DNA from: Tupaia tana
Lineage: Eukaryota; Chordata; Mammalia; Scandentia; Tupaiidae
Reading direction: 5' to 3'
NCBI GenBank assembly: GCA_026018925.1
Contig: JAKSZU010000005.1
Location: 80,742,398-80,806,397 of the forward strand
DNA length: 64,000 bases
Positions 32,752 through 44,414 of the stretch are shown piece by piece. The notes beneath the pieces are model-generated. The model searched no databases. It had not been told where the DNA came from and saw nothing but the letters and a program-made list of their open reading frames with translations. Each line of letters opens with the position of its first letter. Positions within the stretch are counted from its first letter, which is position 1. A program made the position numbers and the translations under genes.

Positions 32752-33062
32752 ACTGTTTGGACGGAACTATGTTTCCCTGAATTTGACAAGTTTAAGGCCT
32801 AACCCCTAGCACCTCAGGATGTGACTGTGAGGTCAAATGGATAGGCTCTGCTGCTGGATGACTGGTCTGCTTATATGAAAAGAAGAGGGCAGAGAGAGGC
32901 ATCGGGGAAGATCAAATGAAAACAGAGGGAGAGAATGGTCCTCTACAAACCAAGACACAAGGTCTCAGAATAAAATCAACCCTGCCAGCATTTTGATCTT
33001 GGACTTTCAGTCTCCAATTTCTGCTGTTCAAGCCACTAATTATGTGGCATATGGAAGGCAAC
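32752..33062 (+). mobile_element. MLT1-like LTR, nearly complete
   Basis: GGACGGAACTATGTTTCCCTG, AGGCCTAACCCCTAGCACCT, GATGTGACTGTGAGGTCAA, CAACCCTGCCAGCATTTTGA, TCTTGGACTTTCAGTCTCCA and GTTCAAGCCACTAATTATG follow MLT1 (MaLR) end to end. A solo LTR with no internal region beside it. Confidence 0.85.
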
Positions 33063-33095
33063 TAGCAAGTTGATATACATACATACAGTAAACAT

Positions 33096-33121
33096 ACACA
33101 CACACACACACACACACACAA
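33096..33121. repeat. (CA)13 microsatellite
   Basis: Uninterrupted CA run just after the MLT1-like LTR. Confidence 0.95.
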
Positions 33122-33156
33122 CCCTGTGGATGATCACCAAGTTCCAGTAATATCTT

Positions 33157-33407
33157 TCTTTTTTTGACAGACTTTTTGTTAAAGAATGTCTGTGCTCGCT
33201 TGAGAGACAGACGGATAGAAGAAAAGTGAGAAATCTCCCAGGGAGTTGACCGAACTGTAATCCCCTCTCCTCCATTTTCCTCTCAGGATTTTAGGCACAC
33301 ACCCACACTCACTCAGTGTGAGTTTCAAGTTACCGGGTCAGGGACTCAAATCATGATTGGCCACGTGGGAGTCCAGGGCCTTAAGCACTACACCACCTGG
33401 TGGTCCT
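33157..33407 (-). mobile_element. tRNA-derived SINE, older group
   Basis: Minus copy; head reads GGACCACCAGGTGGTGTAGTG, with one mismatch (GGTG for GGCR) to the CTCF-like core. B-box complement at about 33345. Confidence 0.9.
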
Positions 33408-33409
33408 TC

Positions 33410-33948
33410 AGCTCATTTTCTTTAACATGTCAAGTTTGTACTATGGCAGGAGCTTTGGACCCTTTTGCATGTCTTTGCTGTCTCTTGGGTTCTTTTTGCC
33501 ATTCCAGTTTTCTGAATTCTGCAAAGAGCCTAAGTAGTAATAGTAACCATCTTCCCTCCACATTTGTGTCATTTTTTCAATCTCTGCCTATTGTGTGATT
33601 TGTTCAAAGAACATGCTATAAGATGAAATTTTATCATTTATTATTTGCCTTTTTCACTTTGTTTTGCATAGTAGAACCATGAAAGAAGTAAGTTTCATGA
33701 TGGTGAAGTCAACGTTGTTTTATAGAAAGTTCATATCCTAGGACCAGCATGACTAGCAGATAGCAGATACTCATGTTTCTTAAATACATGAATATATAAA
33801 TCTCTAGATGATTACTCTTGGCTTCTGAGTCTTTGTGAGGATAGATCTCTGTGTGTATATGTGCATGAGCATATCTCTCTGTGTCTGTGTATTGTCTGCT
33901 GCAGGAGAAGATGAGAATGAAAGTAGGGAATAAATAAGTTGTCTGAAT
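33410..33948. other. Unassigned sequence
   Basis: Around 33755-33800, GCAGATAGCAGATACTCATG is weakly L2/MIR-end-like. No gene recognised. Confidence 0.4.
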
Positions 33949-33949
33949 A

Positions 33950-34016
33950 GGTCATCCACATAACCTCGTGATTAAGGGAGCTGGATCCCACATGGCTTAC
34001 TACAATTCCAACCACA
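33950..34016 (+). mobile_element. tRNA-derived SINE, head fragment
   Basis: ATAACCTCGTGATTAAGGGAG and GGATCCCACATGGCTTACTAC match the SINE head; sequence after about 34016 is unrelated to the body. Confidence 0.6.
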
Positions 34017-34412
34017 GCTCTGATACCACACCTTTGATACCATGGGCTCTGTGAAAAAACCCATAGAGCACAGGAAACATCCTGACCTTGGCTAGGTCAT
34101 GCAATGCCTGTCCTATACAATGTGTATGGCTTACACATTACCCTTTTGATGCATACTTAGACAGACTTCCTCGAAGTTGTAGAGGAACAGCACGTTTACG
34201 GATAGGTAATATGGCTTGACCTATTTATGACTCAGAACAGGATCACACATGATAGTAACAAGGTCGGAAAATATACACTAGAATGCTTATCTCAACTTTC
34301 AACCGTGTCCTTGAAAGTTGCAAAACACTTCACTGTGCCAGGTAAAATGTATAAATAAAGAATGTGATTGAATGTATAAAAGAAATAGAAATTAAAAGAA
34401 ATTTTTAAAAAG
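34017..34412 (+). mobile_element. Probable L1 3' region, divergent
   Basis: Ends GTGATTGAATGTATAAAAGA then an A-rich tract, the terminal motif of the other L1 ends here. The 5' 300 bases match no other copy in the window. Confidence 0.45.
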
Positions 34413-35755
34413 AAGCTCAGCATGACTGAGCAGCATAGCTTGTCTGTGTTCACCTGCATTTCTGCTTTTGTGTCTCCTCCTTTCTCTAATTTTCTTCCTT
34501 ACAGGACCAAGACTAGGGGTGAACAGCATCAGATATTACCATCCAGAGAGATGTTACTCTTAAGCTTGCAGGCACACACTGACAAATAAAGATATCTTAT
34601 GATCTCTAATAGTGATACCTTAAGAGTAACCGAGATTTGATAATTCTATAAGGCTATTTGAGATATTAAAACACAAAATCTTTAGAATTGTTTTAAAAGG
34701 CATTTAGTTTTCCATTTACTGCATAAAACATCTTTCAAACACATGTAAATATATAAAAATAATAAATTCATACATATGGGTTTGCTACTAGGAATTGCTT
34801 TATACAAGTGTGGGAATTGGCTAGGCAATTCCAGAATCTTTAGGGTAGGCTGTCAAAAGGAGAAGTTCTCAAGCAAACTGGACCCCTATAGGCTTGATTT
34901 GGAAGTATTCCAGAAGCATCAATCAGAAAGAAAGAAAGATTTAGGGTAGGTAATTGGAGTAGAAGAAGATGGGGAAAGTCAATTGAGAATCCATCAGCTA
35001 TTTAGAGACTTTCCTGCAGGGAACGCCTATGGCTTTGTGTGTGTGTGTTGTTGTTGTTTTTTGTTTGTTTGTTTTGTGTTGTTTTTAAACACTCAGATGT
35101 ATCTACTTTTATTTTCCAAACTTTATTGTATGATATGCCATATGAAAGAGTATAAGTCATAAGTATACAGTTCAATGAGTTCTTCCCAAGAGATTATTCC
35201 TGTGTGGCCGCCTTCCAAGTAAAAATACTGAATGTCAGGAATGCTTTAGCCCTCCTGTCTCTTCTGCTTACCCTAAAGGCAACTATGCATGAGTTTAAAA
35301 AAATCAAATCATACTGTGCCCATAAATATGTACTATTATTGTATCAATTAAAAATAAAAACAAGATAAACAGAATTCTGAAAATACAATAAAAGAAGACT
35401 TTTAAAATTGACCTCCCAACTGGTTAAGTCTGCCCCCCTCCTCACTGTCCCAGTGTTTGTTTCAAATAATTTAAAGTCACTAATTAGGGACTATAATAAC
35501 ATCTGAGAAATTGCTTCACAGCAATTCTCTCTTCCACTATATCAGTGTTTGGGGAAGGGAGAAATTCAGTTTGTTACAAAATAGCCAAATAGCCAATACT
35601 TCCTTTATCCTTCAATTCTTTTCTTTTCTTTTTTTTTATAACTTCCCTTTAGTCCACTCTAAAAGTAATCATATTAAAAAGGACATTCCAAGGACTATAG
35701 GTCAGCCTAGCTGAACTGCCATAACAAAAAACTGTCACAGCTAGAATTCAAATTT
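34413..35755. other. Unassigned region with simple repeats
   Basis: TG/TTG/TTTG tract at about 35036-35085. The part 35110-35290 (AAGTATACAGTTCAATGAGT) recalls an ancient L1/MER antisense 3' UTR but I am not sure. No gene seen. Confidence 0.4.
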
Positions 35756-35756
35756 T

Positions 35757-36000
35757 CCAAATTCAATTATTTTTAAAATAGTTTATTTATTTCTTCAATT
35801 AGGAAGAGAGAGAGAGAGAGAGAGAGAGTTTGCATACACCCAGCAGGGTCCCGATACTGCCTTCAGCCGGCCCTGGATGATGGGTAAGTGTATGCTCTGC
35901 ACTAAGGAAGGTCTCTGGACTTAATCCTGGGACCTTTCCATGTGAGATTATCTCAAGGAAACTTGTGTTTTTACCACTGTTTCACCACTGTCTGGCCCCT
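35757..36000 (-). mobile_element. Older tRNA-derived SINE of a second family
   Basis: Head on minus reads GGGGCCAGACAGTGGTGAAA with box-A-like CAGTGGT. A GA microsatellite (about 35805-35828) marks its TC tract. The body differs from the main family. Confidence 0.6.
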
Positions 36001-36102
36001 TGATTATTTTTTTTAAGACTGTATTGAATTAAGAATCACATACTGGTTCAAAGATCAGTAAATAGCTTTTATTAATATTAACTTAAAAATAACAAGTAAG
36101 GA

Positions 36103-36368
36103 GCCAGACAGTGGCTACCATTGAGGTGGCTGGATCCCACATGGCTGACTGGGTGGTTCAAGTCTGAAATTCGGTCCCTTGAAAAACACACCAGTTTGAG
36201 TGTGCGCTCAAAATTCTGAAAGCAAGAAATGGAGGAACGGGAATCAAAAGGAGTCACAGCATAGATATTCCCCCATGGGGTGTGCTTTCTGGCTTTCTCT
36301 CTTTCTTTCTCTTTGTCTCTTTCTGGATAAATGCATGCCCCCCTGTTTAAAAGAAAAAGAGATAACAA
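36103..36368 (+). mobile_element. tRNA-derived SINE, older group
   Basis: GGAGCCAGACAGTGGCTACC head joined to a main-family body (GGATCCCACATGGCTGACTG; CCCCCATGGGGTG) and TTTCTTTCTC tract. It appears intermediate between the two families. Confidence 0.85.
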
Positions 36369-36369
36369 A

Positions 36370-37300
36370 TAAATATTGGCTATGAGTTGAATATATAGTA
36401 TCCTCTCCCTTCTCACCCATGACTGGCTTCTTCACTTCCTATGCTTTTTGTATTGCCAAATGACAGGTCTTGGTCGGTGAAAAGTAAGACAAATATTTTG
36501 AGAACAGTCCAAGAAATATTGCTGCTTTTCTTGTTTTATTTAACGCTGACTTTTTTGTTTATTCTTCTCTTAAACACAGCAAGAAAGTAGGAGTTGAAAG
36601 AGCTACTGTGTGTCCCCCATGGAAAATTAATTTATTGCAGAGCTTTCTGTGGTGTTTACTCTCTTTCTTATCTGAAAACAGTAAACCATATTTAAAACCC
36701 AGTATAGTCAGGTATTCTGTTCCTTGCTGATGAGCATATATGTTATCTATAATATTTATATATCATTTTATCTATAAATCTACCTCCTGACAATATTTAA
36801 GAGAATCGAGTTGACAAATGTGCCCAAAACCAAGTTATTGATTTAAAATTAATTTATTATAAGAGAAAACATGAAAACCTGTCGAAACAATCTAATACAT
36901 TAAGATTAGATAAATAATTTAAATTATATTTAAAATATGGAAGCTTATTGCCGTCAAGTGAAAAAAGGTTAAATAATGTACCCTGTGGCAATAACTTATG
37001 AATAGTTAAGACAGGATTCAACCAAGAAGTTTAACTTTGGCATCCTTTCCTTTAGCACCTTCACTAACCCACTTCTATATTCATGAATATAGGAATATTT
37101 TATGATAAATTATTAGTTGTGAAAGCAGATGATAAAAATACTATCTTAGCATTTATTTTATGATGTGTATTAAATACAACTTGTTTAAACAAATGACATA
37201 TTTATTATTACTAAGTATACTTTATGCATACATAAAATATATATTGTTTATATATTTTATTTCTTTAAAATAAATGTGTATGATTTGAAATTCTGCTGAA
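36370..37300. other. Unassigned AT-rich sequence
   Basis: 36985-37080 is weakly MIR-like on minus. No gene recognised. Confidence 0.4.
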
Positions 37301-37312
37301 GAATCATTTCTT

Positions 37313-37580
37313 TTTTTTTTTTTTTTTTGGAGAGGTTTTCACTATAGGGCGCGTGCGCTCGCCAGACAGAGAGAGACAGAGAGACAGAAAGCGAGAAATC
37401 ACCCCCCCAGGGGGGATGGCCATGCCGTAGTCCCTTCTCCTCCATTCTCCTCTCGGGATCTTGGGCACGCACGCACACGCACCCGGCATGAGTTTTAAGC
37501 CACCGGGTCCGGGACGCGAACCGCGGTCGACTATATAGGAGTCCAGCGACATAGCCATTACGCTAACTGCTGGTTCCCAG
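37313..37580 (-). mobile_element. tRNA-derived SINE, young, near consensus
   Basis: GGAGAGGTTTTCACTATAGG at the left, GCGCGTGCGCTCGCCAGACAG, CCCCCCCAGGGGGG, B-box complement and head complement TTACGCTAACTGCTGGTTCCC. Target-site duplication GAATCATTTCTT at both sides. CpG-rich. Confidence 0.96.
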
Positions 37581-37635
37581 GAATCATTTCTTGATATGTA
37601 GTATTTCAGAGTCACTGTTTAAATTTATAAAAACT

Positions 37636-37757
37636 GCGGCCAGCAGGTAGAATGGTGAAGGCGCTGGATTCCCACATGGCTGACTGTGGTTTGGGTTCCA
37701 GACCTGGAGAATTGTTTTTTCACATTCTCCCTCTCTCTGTTATCAAATTAAAAAATA
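37636..37757 (+). mobile_element. Short-type tRNA-derived SINE
   Basis: CGGCCAGCAGGTAGAATGGTG head, GTGGTTTGGGTTCC at the B box, then TTTTTTCACATTCTCCCTC and an A-rich end. Confidence 0.85.
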
Positions 37758-37959
37758 ATAATAATTTAAAAATTGAATAAAATAATTCTTATCAAAATAA
37801 AGGAAATAAATTTGCATAAACTTCTGCAAAAAGAAATATATTCAGTAACATTTTAAACAATTAAGAGACTGTAGTTCTTATAGACAAATTTTAGTTCGTA
37901 TAGACAAAATGGTTTGAAAATATAAAAATGTTTAAGAGCAAGTGTAAATTTCTAAGAGA

Positions 37960-38207
37960 GGGGCAATTGATGGCATGATGGCTAAGGCACTGGACTCCTA
38001 CATGGCTGACAGTGGTTCGAGTCTCAAGCCTGGCAGTTTGAAACTCATGCTGGGGTATGTGCATGCATGCCAAAAATCATGAGAGGAGAATAGAAGAGAG
38101 GAGATTGTGGTGTGACTATCCCCCCAGGGAGTTATTTCTCACTTTCCCTCTCACTGTGTCTTACTCCATTAAGAGCAGGTACTCTATGGCAAAAACCTTA
38201 AAATTTT
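37960..38207 (+). mobile_element. tRNA-derived SINE, older group
   Basis: GGGGCAATTGATGGCATGATG head, perfect B-box-like GGTTCGAGTCTC, body, CCCCCCAGGGAG, TCTATGGCAAAAACC end and tail. Confidence 0.9.
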
Positions 38208-38209
38208 TT

Positions 38210-38458
38210 TTCCCAAAAGATAGTTTTTTAAGAGTTTAAGAAAATATTTTAGGAAGAAACATTCAACATCTATTGTCTTCTGTTTACAAACTAACAATAC
38301 TTGAGAGATAATTATTAAAATTAATCATGAATATTTACAGAAAAGTTATTTATATTTGTAAGCCTACTTAACAAAACTCACTTTATGATAACAGGCTAAA
38401 GGATAAGTATGCAATTTACTGTAATCAGCATTTAAAATTTTCAAAATGTGTGTCATTT
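38210..38458. other. Unassigned sequence
   Basis: No gene or repeat recognised. Confidence 0.4.
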
Positions 38459-38460
38459 CT

Positions 38461-38770
38461 TTCTTTTATAACTTTTTTTACATTTCAATTTAATTTAATC
38501 ATTGTATAGATTTACAGCATAGAGTATAGTTTTCAAAGCATGCATGCAGTACATATCAATCAAGTCAAAGATATTATTGGATATGTCTGTTATTATTATT
38601 TTTTTTCCTGAGCCCTTTCCTTCCACACTACTATCTATCCTCTTCCATTTAGTCTCTGGTATCAGCATTTGACCTCCCTGCTATTATATCTTTGAATATT
38701 TCAATTCTTGCCATAGAATGTAGACAGTCAGTATATACTGAGTAGAGCAAGCTCTTTCCAAATGAAGAAT
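38461..38770 (-). mobile_element. L1 3' UTR
   Basis: TTTAATTTAATCATTGTATAG, ATTTACAGCATAGAGTATAG, a CCTTCCACACTAC stretch and TGTAGACAGTCAGTATATAC correspond to the complement of the L1 3' UTR at 16.1-16.5 kb. Confidence 0.7.
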
Positions 38771-38873
38771 AATATCTAATGTAGTGATTTACATTCTACA
38801 AATAACTTATATCAGTAACTTTGTTACTAGAAGGTTTTTTCTTTAGAACTTTGTCAGTGTGCCATTTATTTTT

Positions 38874-39149
38874 CTTTTTTTCTTTGTAGAGAGATTTTTG
38901 CTATAGGGCATGTGTGCTCACCAGAGAGACAGAGATAGGCAGGGAGAAACAGAGAGAAAGAAAGTGAGAAACAATCCCCCAGAGGGGATGGCCATACCAC
39001 AATACCTTTTCCTCCATTCTTCTCTCTGGATTTGAGGCATGCATGCACATGTGCTTGGCATGAGTTTTAAGCTAGCAGGTCCATGACTCAAACCATGGTC
39101 AACTACCTGGGAGTCCAGTGATGTAACTATTATGCCATCTGTTGGTCCC
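38874..39149 (-). mobile_element. tRNA-derived SINE, intermediate
   Basis: GCTATAGGGCATGTGTGCTC, GA tract, body, B-box complement GACTCAAACCATGG and head complement TTATGCCATCTGTTGGTCCC. Confidence 0.92.
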
Positions 39150-39225
39150 AGTGACATTATTTTCACTTCCTGTTTAATGAAGCCACTTACTCCAGCAGTT
39201 CATTGTACGACACAGTTTTCTCTTT

Positions 39226-39345
39226 TTAAAATAATTTTATGTATTTATTTTACCTTCAATCACTGTGCATGATTTCAGCATACCAAATGAATTTGTCTTC
39301 ATGAATAGTTTTATTGGTTCAAAGACAACCATCTAAGGATGACAT
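39226..39345 (-). mobile_element. L1 3' end fragment
   Basis: AATTTTATGTATTTATTTTAC, TTCAATCACTGTGCATGATT and CAGCATACCAAATGAA match the other minus-strand L1 termini. Confidence 0.6.
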
Positions 39346-40019
39346 GTTTTTCTAATCCTTAGTTTCCTCTCTATGTATTTCAAACTAACTTAGTAATAAT
39401 TCTTCTAAATAGCTGACTTATGGAACTAAAACCATAGTCCTACAAAGTTTCTCTTCTGTAATTCTCTTTCTTCCTATGATAATCTGTTACTTGCATGATC
39501 GCAGGTCTTCCTCTTCCATTACAATGAGAATTGAGGAGGAAGCACTGTACTTCAGTCCATACCCTGGGACAAACTCCCCGTACACTGTAGGAGCTTATAA
39601 ATACTCTAAGAATTACTGATGAATAAATGGCATATTTTAATTTAAGTAAATACTTTTATTTTCTGTTATTTTTATTAGATTGGAAAAATACAATGTATTC
39701 CTTCCAGCCAGATAATGAGTAGCTCATTCTAACATTATTTTATTTTCTTCCCTTATTTCTGGCCAAAATACCTGCAACCAATTCTTTCCTGTTGAAGTTG
39801 ATACATTTTCAGTGAGGCATTTTTTTTTCATTGCTATATATATTATTTTAAAATATGTTTTTCTACCAAGCATTATTCTCAATTTATAGTATGTCAATAA
39901 TACCTTTTTAATCATTTCTCTACATTAGAATTTCTGGAATATTTTGTTTCTTCATCAAGAACTGGGTTACACAAATTAACTTAAATAAAATGATACTAGT
40001 AATAAAATTAAATTAAAAG
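39346..40019. other. Unassigned sequence
   Basis: 39560-39640 (GGAGCTTATAAATACTC; GATGAATAAATGGC) is weakly L2/MIR-end-like. No gene recognised. Confidence 0.4.
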
Positions 40020-40020
40020 A

Positions 40021-40278
40021 GGGACCAGCAGGTGATGTGGTGATTAATGCACTAGACTCACACATGGTTGATCTCAATTCAAGTCCCAGACCCAGTGGCT
40101 TGAAACTCATACTGGGTATATGTGTGCATGACCAAGATCCTGAGAGGAGAATGGAGGAGAAGGAATTGCAGTGTGTCCATTCCGCTGGGGGTTGATTTCT
40201 TACTTTCCCTCTGTCTGTCTCTTTCAGGAGAGTGCACATGTCCTATGATAAAAGTTAAAAATAAATAATAATAATAAA
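40021..40278 (+). mobile_element. tRNA-derived SINE, older group
   Basis: GGGACCAGCAGGTGATGTGG head, B box AATTCAAGTCCC, body, CCGCTGGGGGTTG and an AATAATAATAATAA tail. Confidence 0.92.
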
Positions 40279-40279
40279 G

Positions 40280-40845
40280 GAAGCAGAATATTGGTTTATA
40301 TTGCGATCCCCATGATATAATTTCTGAGAAATTTTTCTTATGTATATTTACTTACCTCCCCAGTGACCTGTTTCATTCTTGGAGTACTGGCCTCCCTCTC
40401 CTTTAAGTATAAATATGACAAGTTTGATTATTTTACTGACTTATATGTGTGGTTTGATTACATGGTTTGATGTGATTTTCTTCTGAAGTGGATTTTTTTC
40501 TTTCAGTATAGAAAGAATAAAATTCTAAAAAAAAAGGAAGAAATAATAAAATTCTTTTTGATATGAATATGAATAGTTACTCAATTCCTGTGTCTCCCAC
40601 ATTTGGTCAAAGACAAAATGCTTCAGCTATTAGGGAAAAAATGGTAACAATTGTAATAATTGTAATAATTTTCCTGACTTAAATTTAAAAGTCATCCAAG
40701 ATACACCCTATACAAGGATCATGAGAATTTTATGTTTAGCAATTTCACTAATAAGAATTACTGCTCTATCTAAATATTTTTTATTGTGAATCTTCAAATT
40801 AAATTATGATTTCTTTTTTATTTGTCTAGTAATGGCATTCTTTAT
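40280..40845. other. Unassigned AT-rich sequence
   Basis: Small duplication TTGTAATAATTGTAATAATT near 40651. No gene recognised. Confidence 0.45.
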
Positions 40846-40847
40846 AC

Positions 40848-41240
40848 AAGAAGTTTTCAGAAAGCTCACAGAAAAAGCATACTATGAAAAAATTACACAT
40901 GGGGACCCGCACTTAGCGTAATGGTTATGTCGCTGGACTCCCACGTAGTCAACCGCAGTTCAAGTCCCGGACCCAGTGGCTTAAACTCACGCCGGGCACG
41001 TGTGTGTGTGCGCCCAAGATCCCTAGAGGAGAACGGACGAGAAGGGATTGCAGCATGGCCATCTCCCCTGGAGGGTGATTTCTCAGTTTCTGTCTCTCTG
41101 TCTGTCTCTGTCTGTCTGGCGAGCGCACATGCCCTATAGCAAAAACCTCTCCAAAAAAAAAAAAATTACACATGGATTTTAAAATATGAATAACTCACAC
41201 TTTAACTCCATTTTCCATGAACTTTTTGAAGTACCCTGTA
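40848..41240. mobile_element. Mariner-like MITE split by a SINE
   Basis: The left end ACAAGAAGTTTTCAGAAAGC and the right end, whose complement is ACAGGGTACTTCAAAAAGTT, are diverged terminal inverted repeats of a roughly 120-bp element. The SINE at 40903-41160 interrupts it. MARNA-like by memory of the terminal sequence. Confidence 0.5.
40903..41160 (+). mobile_element. tRNA-derived SINE, young, full length
   Basis: GGACCCGCACTTAGCGTAATGG head, B box AGTTCAAGTCCC, GGAGGGTGATTTCTC and TAGCAAAAACCTCTCC end. Target-site duplication AAAATTACACATGG on both sides. Confidence 0.96.
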
Positions 41241-41244
41241 TTTA

Positions 41245-41868
41245 TATAACTTCAAAAACCAAACTGGATATACAGAGAAGGCAAACAGAATTAACTAAAA
41301 AAATTTTTTTAAACCTGATTTCTTACCATTATTCTATACTTACCTGATTTTCAGAATTTGACCTCACCAACAGGGAAGTTAGATCCCTTGAACAAAGATT
41401 CTGCAATGCCATTAAAATATAAAATAAACATTCCCCCAGTACTTTGCCAAAACAACCTAAAGTCATTGCCCAACATAAATGTACAGAGTGGAATGTGATG
41501 AGAGCTGTTGAATATAGTGTGTGATCTGACACTGAAAAGAGAATCTAAAAGCATCATTATGGTCCTTCAATTAGAGTGATGACATAAAGAATCAATGATT
41601 AACAAAATCTGGACATGAGTATATTTCGTAGTGGATTTCAGTGTTTACAGTGTTTAATTATTCCTAGGATTTGAGAATAAAGTTAGGATTATTATAACTC
41701 ATGGTTGTCAGAATGTTTAACAAGTTTTTTTAACTTATGACATGAAAGTCTTTTGGTAGGTAAAACTAAGTGGCAGCTCCTGATAATTTTCCCCTTGCTA
41801 CATAAGTCAAGAGAGTAAATCAGAAGTTGTGTTGTATATCCTTGGTAAAATGTCAGATAGATAGGGCT
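41245..41868. other. Unassigned sequence
   Basis: Two overlapping minus-strand ORFs of 67-68 codons (41329-41557) have no recognisable domain. Confidence 0.4.
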
Positions 41869-41869
41869 T

Positions 41870-42297
41870 GGTTATCTACAGTTATCCTCTCTACTTCTTT
41901 GTCTTTAAATCTTTCAATTTCTGCAGACATTCAGTATCTATTGAGCAAGGCCATACAGTGTTTGTCTTTCATAGTTTAGCTTATTTCACTTAGCATTATA
42001 TCTTCTATATTCATCCAGTTTGTGCTGAATGACAGCATATCATTGTTCTTATGGCTGAGTATTACCCCATGGTATATATGTGCCATATTTTTTCAATTCA
42101 CTCATGTGTTCTTGGGTATTTAGGTTGATTCCATGCCTTAGCTATTGTAAATAATGTTGCAATAAATATAAGTATCTAAGTATTTCTGACTGAGGTATTT
42201 CCTGTCCTTGGGGTAAATATCCAGTAATGGGATTATTAATCTTATAGTAGTTCTATTTGTAGATTTTTAAGAAACTTCCATATTGTTTTCCACAAAG
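41870..42297 (-). pseudogene. L1 ORF2 C-terminal end and start of 3' UTR
   Basis: On minus, the complement of CCATATTGTTTTCCACAAAG, TATCCAGTAATGGGAT, GGTTGATTCCATGCCTTAG and TGTGCCATATTTTTTCAATT gives the ORF2p C-terminus, colinear with 16517-16790. Several indels break the frame. The 3' UTR portion runs to about 41870. The copy is older than the one at 16 kb. Confidence 0.85.
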
Positions 42298-42299
42298 AC

Positions 42300-42865
42300 A
42301 TAGAGTGTTGGGGGCAGAGGAGAGGATCAGGAAAAAAGACCTTTTAGAGACACAGGAATGAATGTAGATGGGCCAAGTTAAACTGCCAAACTTTAAGAGG
42401 ACACCATGTGGGACTGGGACATTATCCTCTAGGATGCAGTATATGCTTCAATCAAATGAAAATATAAGTTACTGCATCTTTGACTTCTAGATGTTCCATG
42501 TCTGGAGACAAAAGGATGAATGTGGAATTGGCCCCTTCTACTCACTCTTAGTAATCCTCTTGCTGATTTGATGCTTCATATCCTCGCATAGTTACAGCCC
42601 ATTTTTTAAAACATTTTTTATTCTTGTATTGGGAGTAGGTGCTCACAATTCCAGGGAAAATAAGAAATGCTCCAATGAACAGAACTCTGTAATTATTGCC
42701 TCAACCCTTTTGGCTTCTTCTCCCTGTGTATCAATACACATAATAAGGAGTTAGTATACTAACAGAGACAATTGACACTGATTGTCATGAGGAGCTATGG
42801 ATGCTGATACCCAATGGGTAGCAAAGGAAATTCCTGAAACCTATGAAGTTCACTGGACAAATCTC
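42300..42865. other. Unassigned, possibly LTR-derived
   Basis: A higher-complexity block with TGGGACTGGGACATTATCC and GGCCCCTTCTACTCACTC. I suspect an old LTR or ERV interior but cannot place it. Confidence 0.35.
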
Positions 42866-42868
42866 AAT

Positions 42869-43121
42869 TTATTTATTTTTTTGGCTTTAGGATGCATGCT
42901 CTCACCAGGAAGATAGAGAGAGACAGAGAGACAGAATGTGAGAAATCACCCCCAGAGGGGATGGCCACGTTGCAATCCCTTCTCCTCCATTCTCCTCTTG
43001 GAATAATGGGCACGCATGCACACACACCTGGCATGAGTTCAAGCCACCGGGTCTGGGACTCGAATCACGGTCAGCTACATGGGAGTCCAGTGACATAGCC
43101 ATTACGCCAACTGCTAGTCCC
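42869..43121 (-). mobile_element. tRNA-derived SINE, young
   Basis: GGCTTTAGGATGCATGCTC, GA tract, CCCCCAGAGGGG, B-box complement ACTCGAATCACGG and head complement TTACGCCAACTGCTAGTCCC. Flanks TCAATTTA / TCAATTTT fit a short target-site duplication. Confidence 0.93.
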
Positions 43122-44140
43122 ATCAATTTTCAATCCTAGTAATAAATGTAAATGGGGTCTTGCAGCAAATGTGACCTAATAAAGATAAGATAATTATGGA
43201 ATGAAGGTCTGATTTGTCCTAACCAGGCAAGTAACCCAGACCAACTGAAGTGCTGAACCAGTGAACTAGGATAGATGTTTGAGGGGAAAAAGAGTAGAAT
43301 ACCTGTAATTGATTTGAGTAGCTACAGAGTGGAAACCATGACTTAATGAAAGAGGCTTTAAGACAAATGGATTTTATTTAGTTTCTCAGGAAAGAAGTGA
43401 AGATGTAATTTTCCCAGAAATAGAGACTCATGATACATAATGAATATTGGAAGATGTTAAAAATAATTTCTGGTTGCCAATGTAGACTATTTCAGCAGCT
43501 CTTATGTACCATGTCAGGTCCTCCTGGCACTGTAATATTTTGTGTCATCCCATTTGCCAGAGAGAATGATCTTGTGTGTGTATAGTCATCACACCTGTCT
43601 TTTGCTCAGACTGCTCACCCTTAGGTTACAGTGTCTCTTTGGCACAGATCATAAGACATCAGATGATTTGCATTGTGCTCATGCATGTGCAACCAGAAGT
43701 ACAGGGAGGTTAATATCTTATGGGGAAGCGTCTTTTGATCAATGGAATACTGGAAGCAAAAGATAAATTATTTCTCCTTTCTTCACAAGGAAATAATTTC
43801 CAGAAATTAATATAGTTTCCCAGATAAAATTTCTGAGAAGCTGAGTAATAAATTACACAAGATAAAAAATGGTAGCTAGCTCAATATGCACCTCCAAAAT
43901 TGCCCTCCTTCTTTTTCAGTCTCATTACCTTTTTCAATCAACACTGTATTCTTGGGTCTGTACCTCTTCATAAAATATTAACTCACAAGATTTTCCTCAG
44001 ACTACTTTCTAGGACACTCGTTCTAAGACAAATATAAACCAGTGTACCAATTCTCTTGTTGAGTAAATAGTCATCTCTTACATTTTTAAGACAAATTTGT
44101 GTGTCCTTACTCCGTGCCTTTTCTCCTTCTAAGCTACTTA
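43122..44140. other. Unassigned sequence
   Basis: 43480-43770 has higher GC and complexity and may be an old LTR; the ORF at 43542-43766 shows no known domain. No exon asserted. Confidence 0.35.
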
Positions 44141-44149
44141 GAGCACCTA

Positions 44150-44412
44150 AAATCTTATCTTACTTGTAAGCTTGTATCTAGTTTTCAAGGCCCTGAATCA
44201 ATCCATGTTTTGATTGCTTGTATTCTTTCACAATATTTGTTAAAATCTATTTCTTAAATATTATGAATCATGTCAATATTTTCTCTTTCTACCTGTATTT
44301 TAAGTTAATTAAAGCCAAGGATTATTTGTTTCTATTTCATCTTTCTAGTATCCATCACACCTAATATATATAGTCTTGTAAAATGCAGTATAAATGTTTG
44401 TTTTGATGCTAA
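44150..44412 (+). mobile_element. L2/MIR-type 3' end
   Basis: TTAATTAAAGCCAAGGATTA, CATCTTTCTAGTATCCATC and GCAGTATAAATGTTTGTTTT follow the L2 3' terminal order (AAGGGCAGGGA; TATCCCCAGTGCCT; CAATAAATGTTTGT). Confidence 0.55.
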
Positions 44413-44414
44413 AT

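Noticed and set aside
42300-42865. Possible ERV env/LTR interior
   Set aside because: Word similarity from memory only; no frame, termini or flanking duplication.
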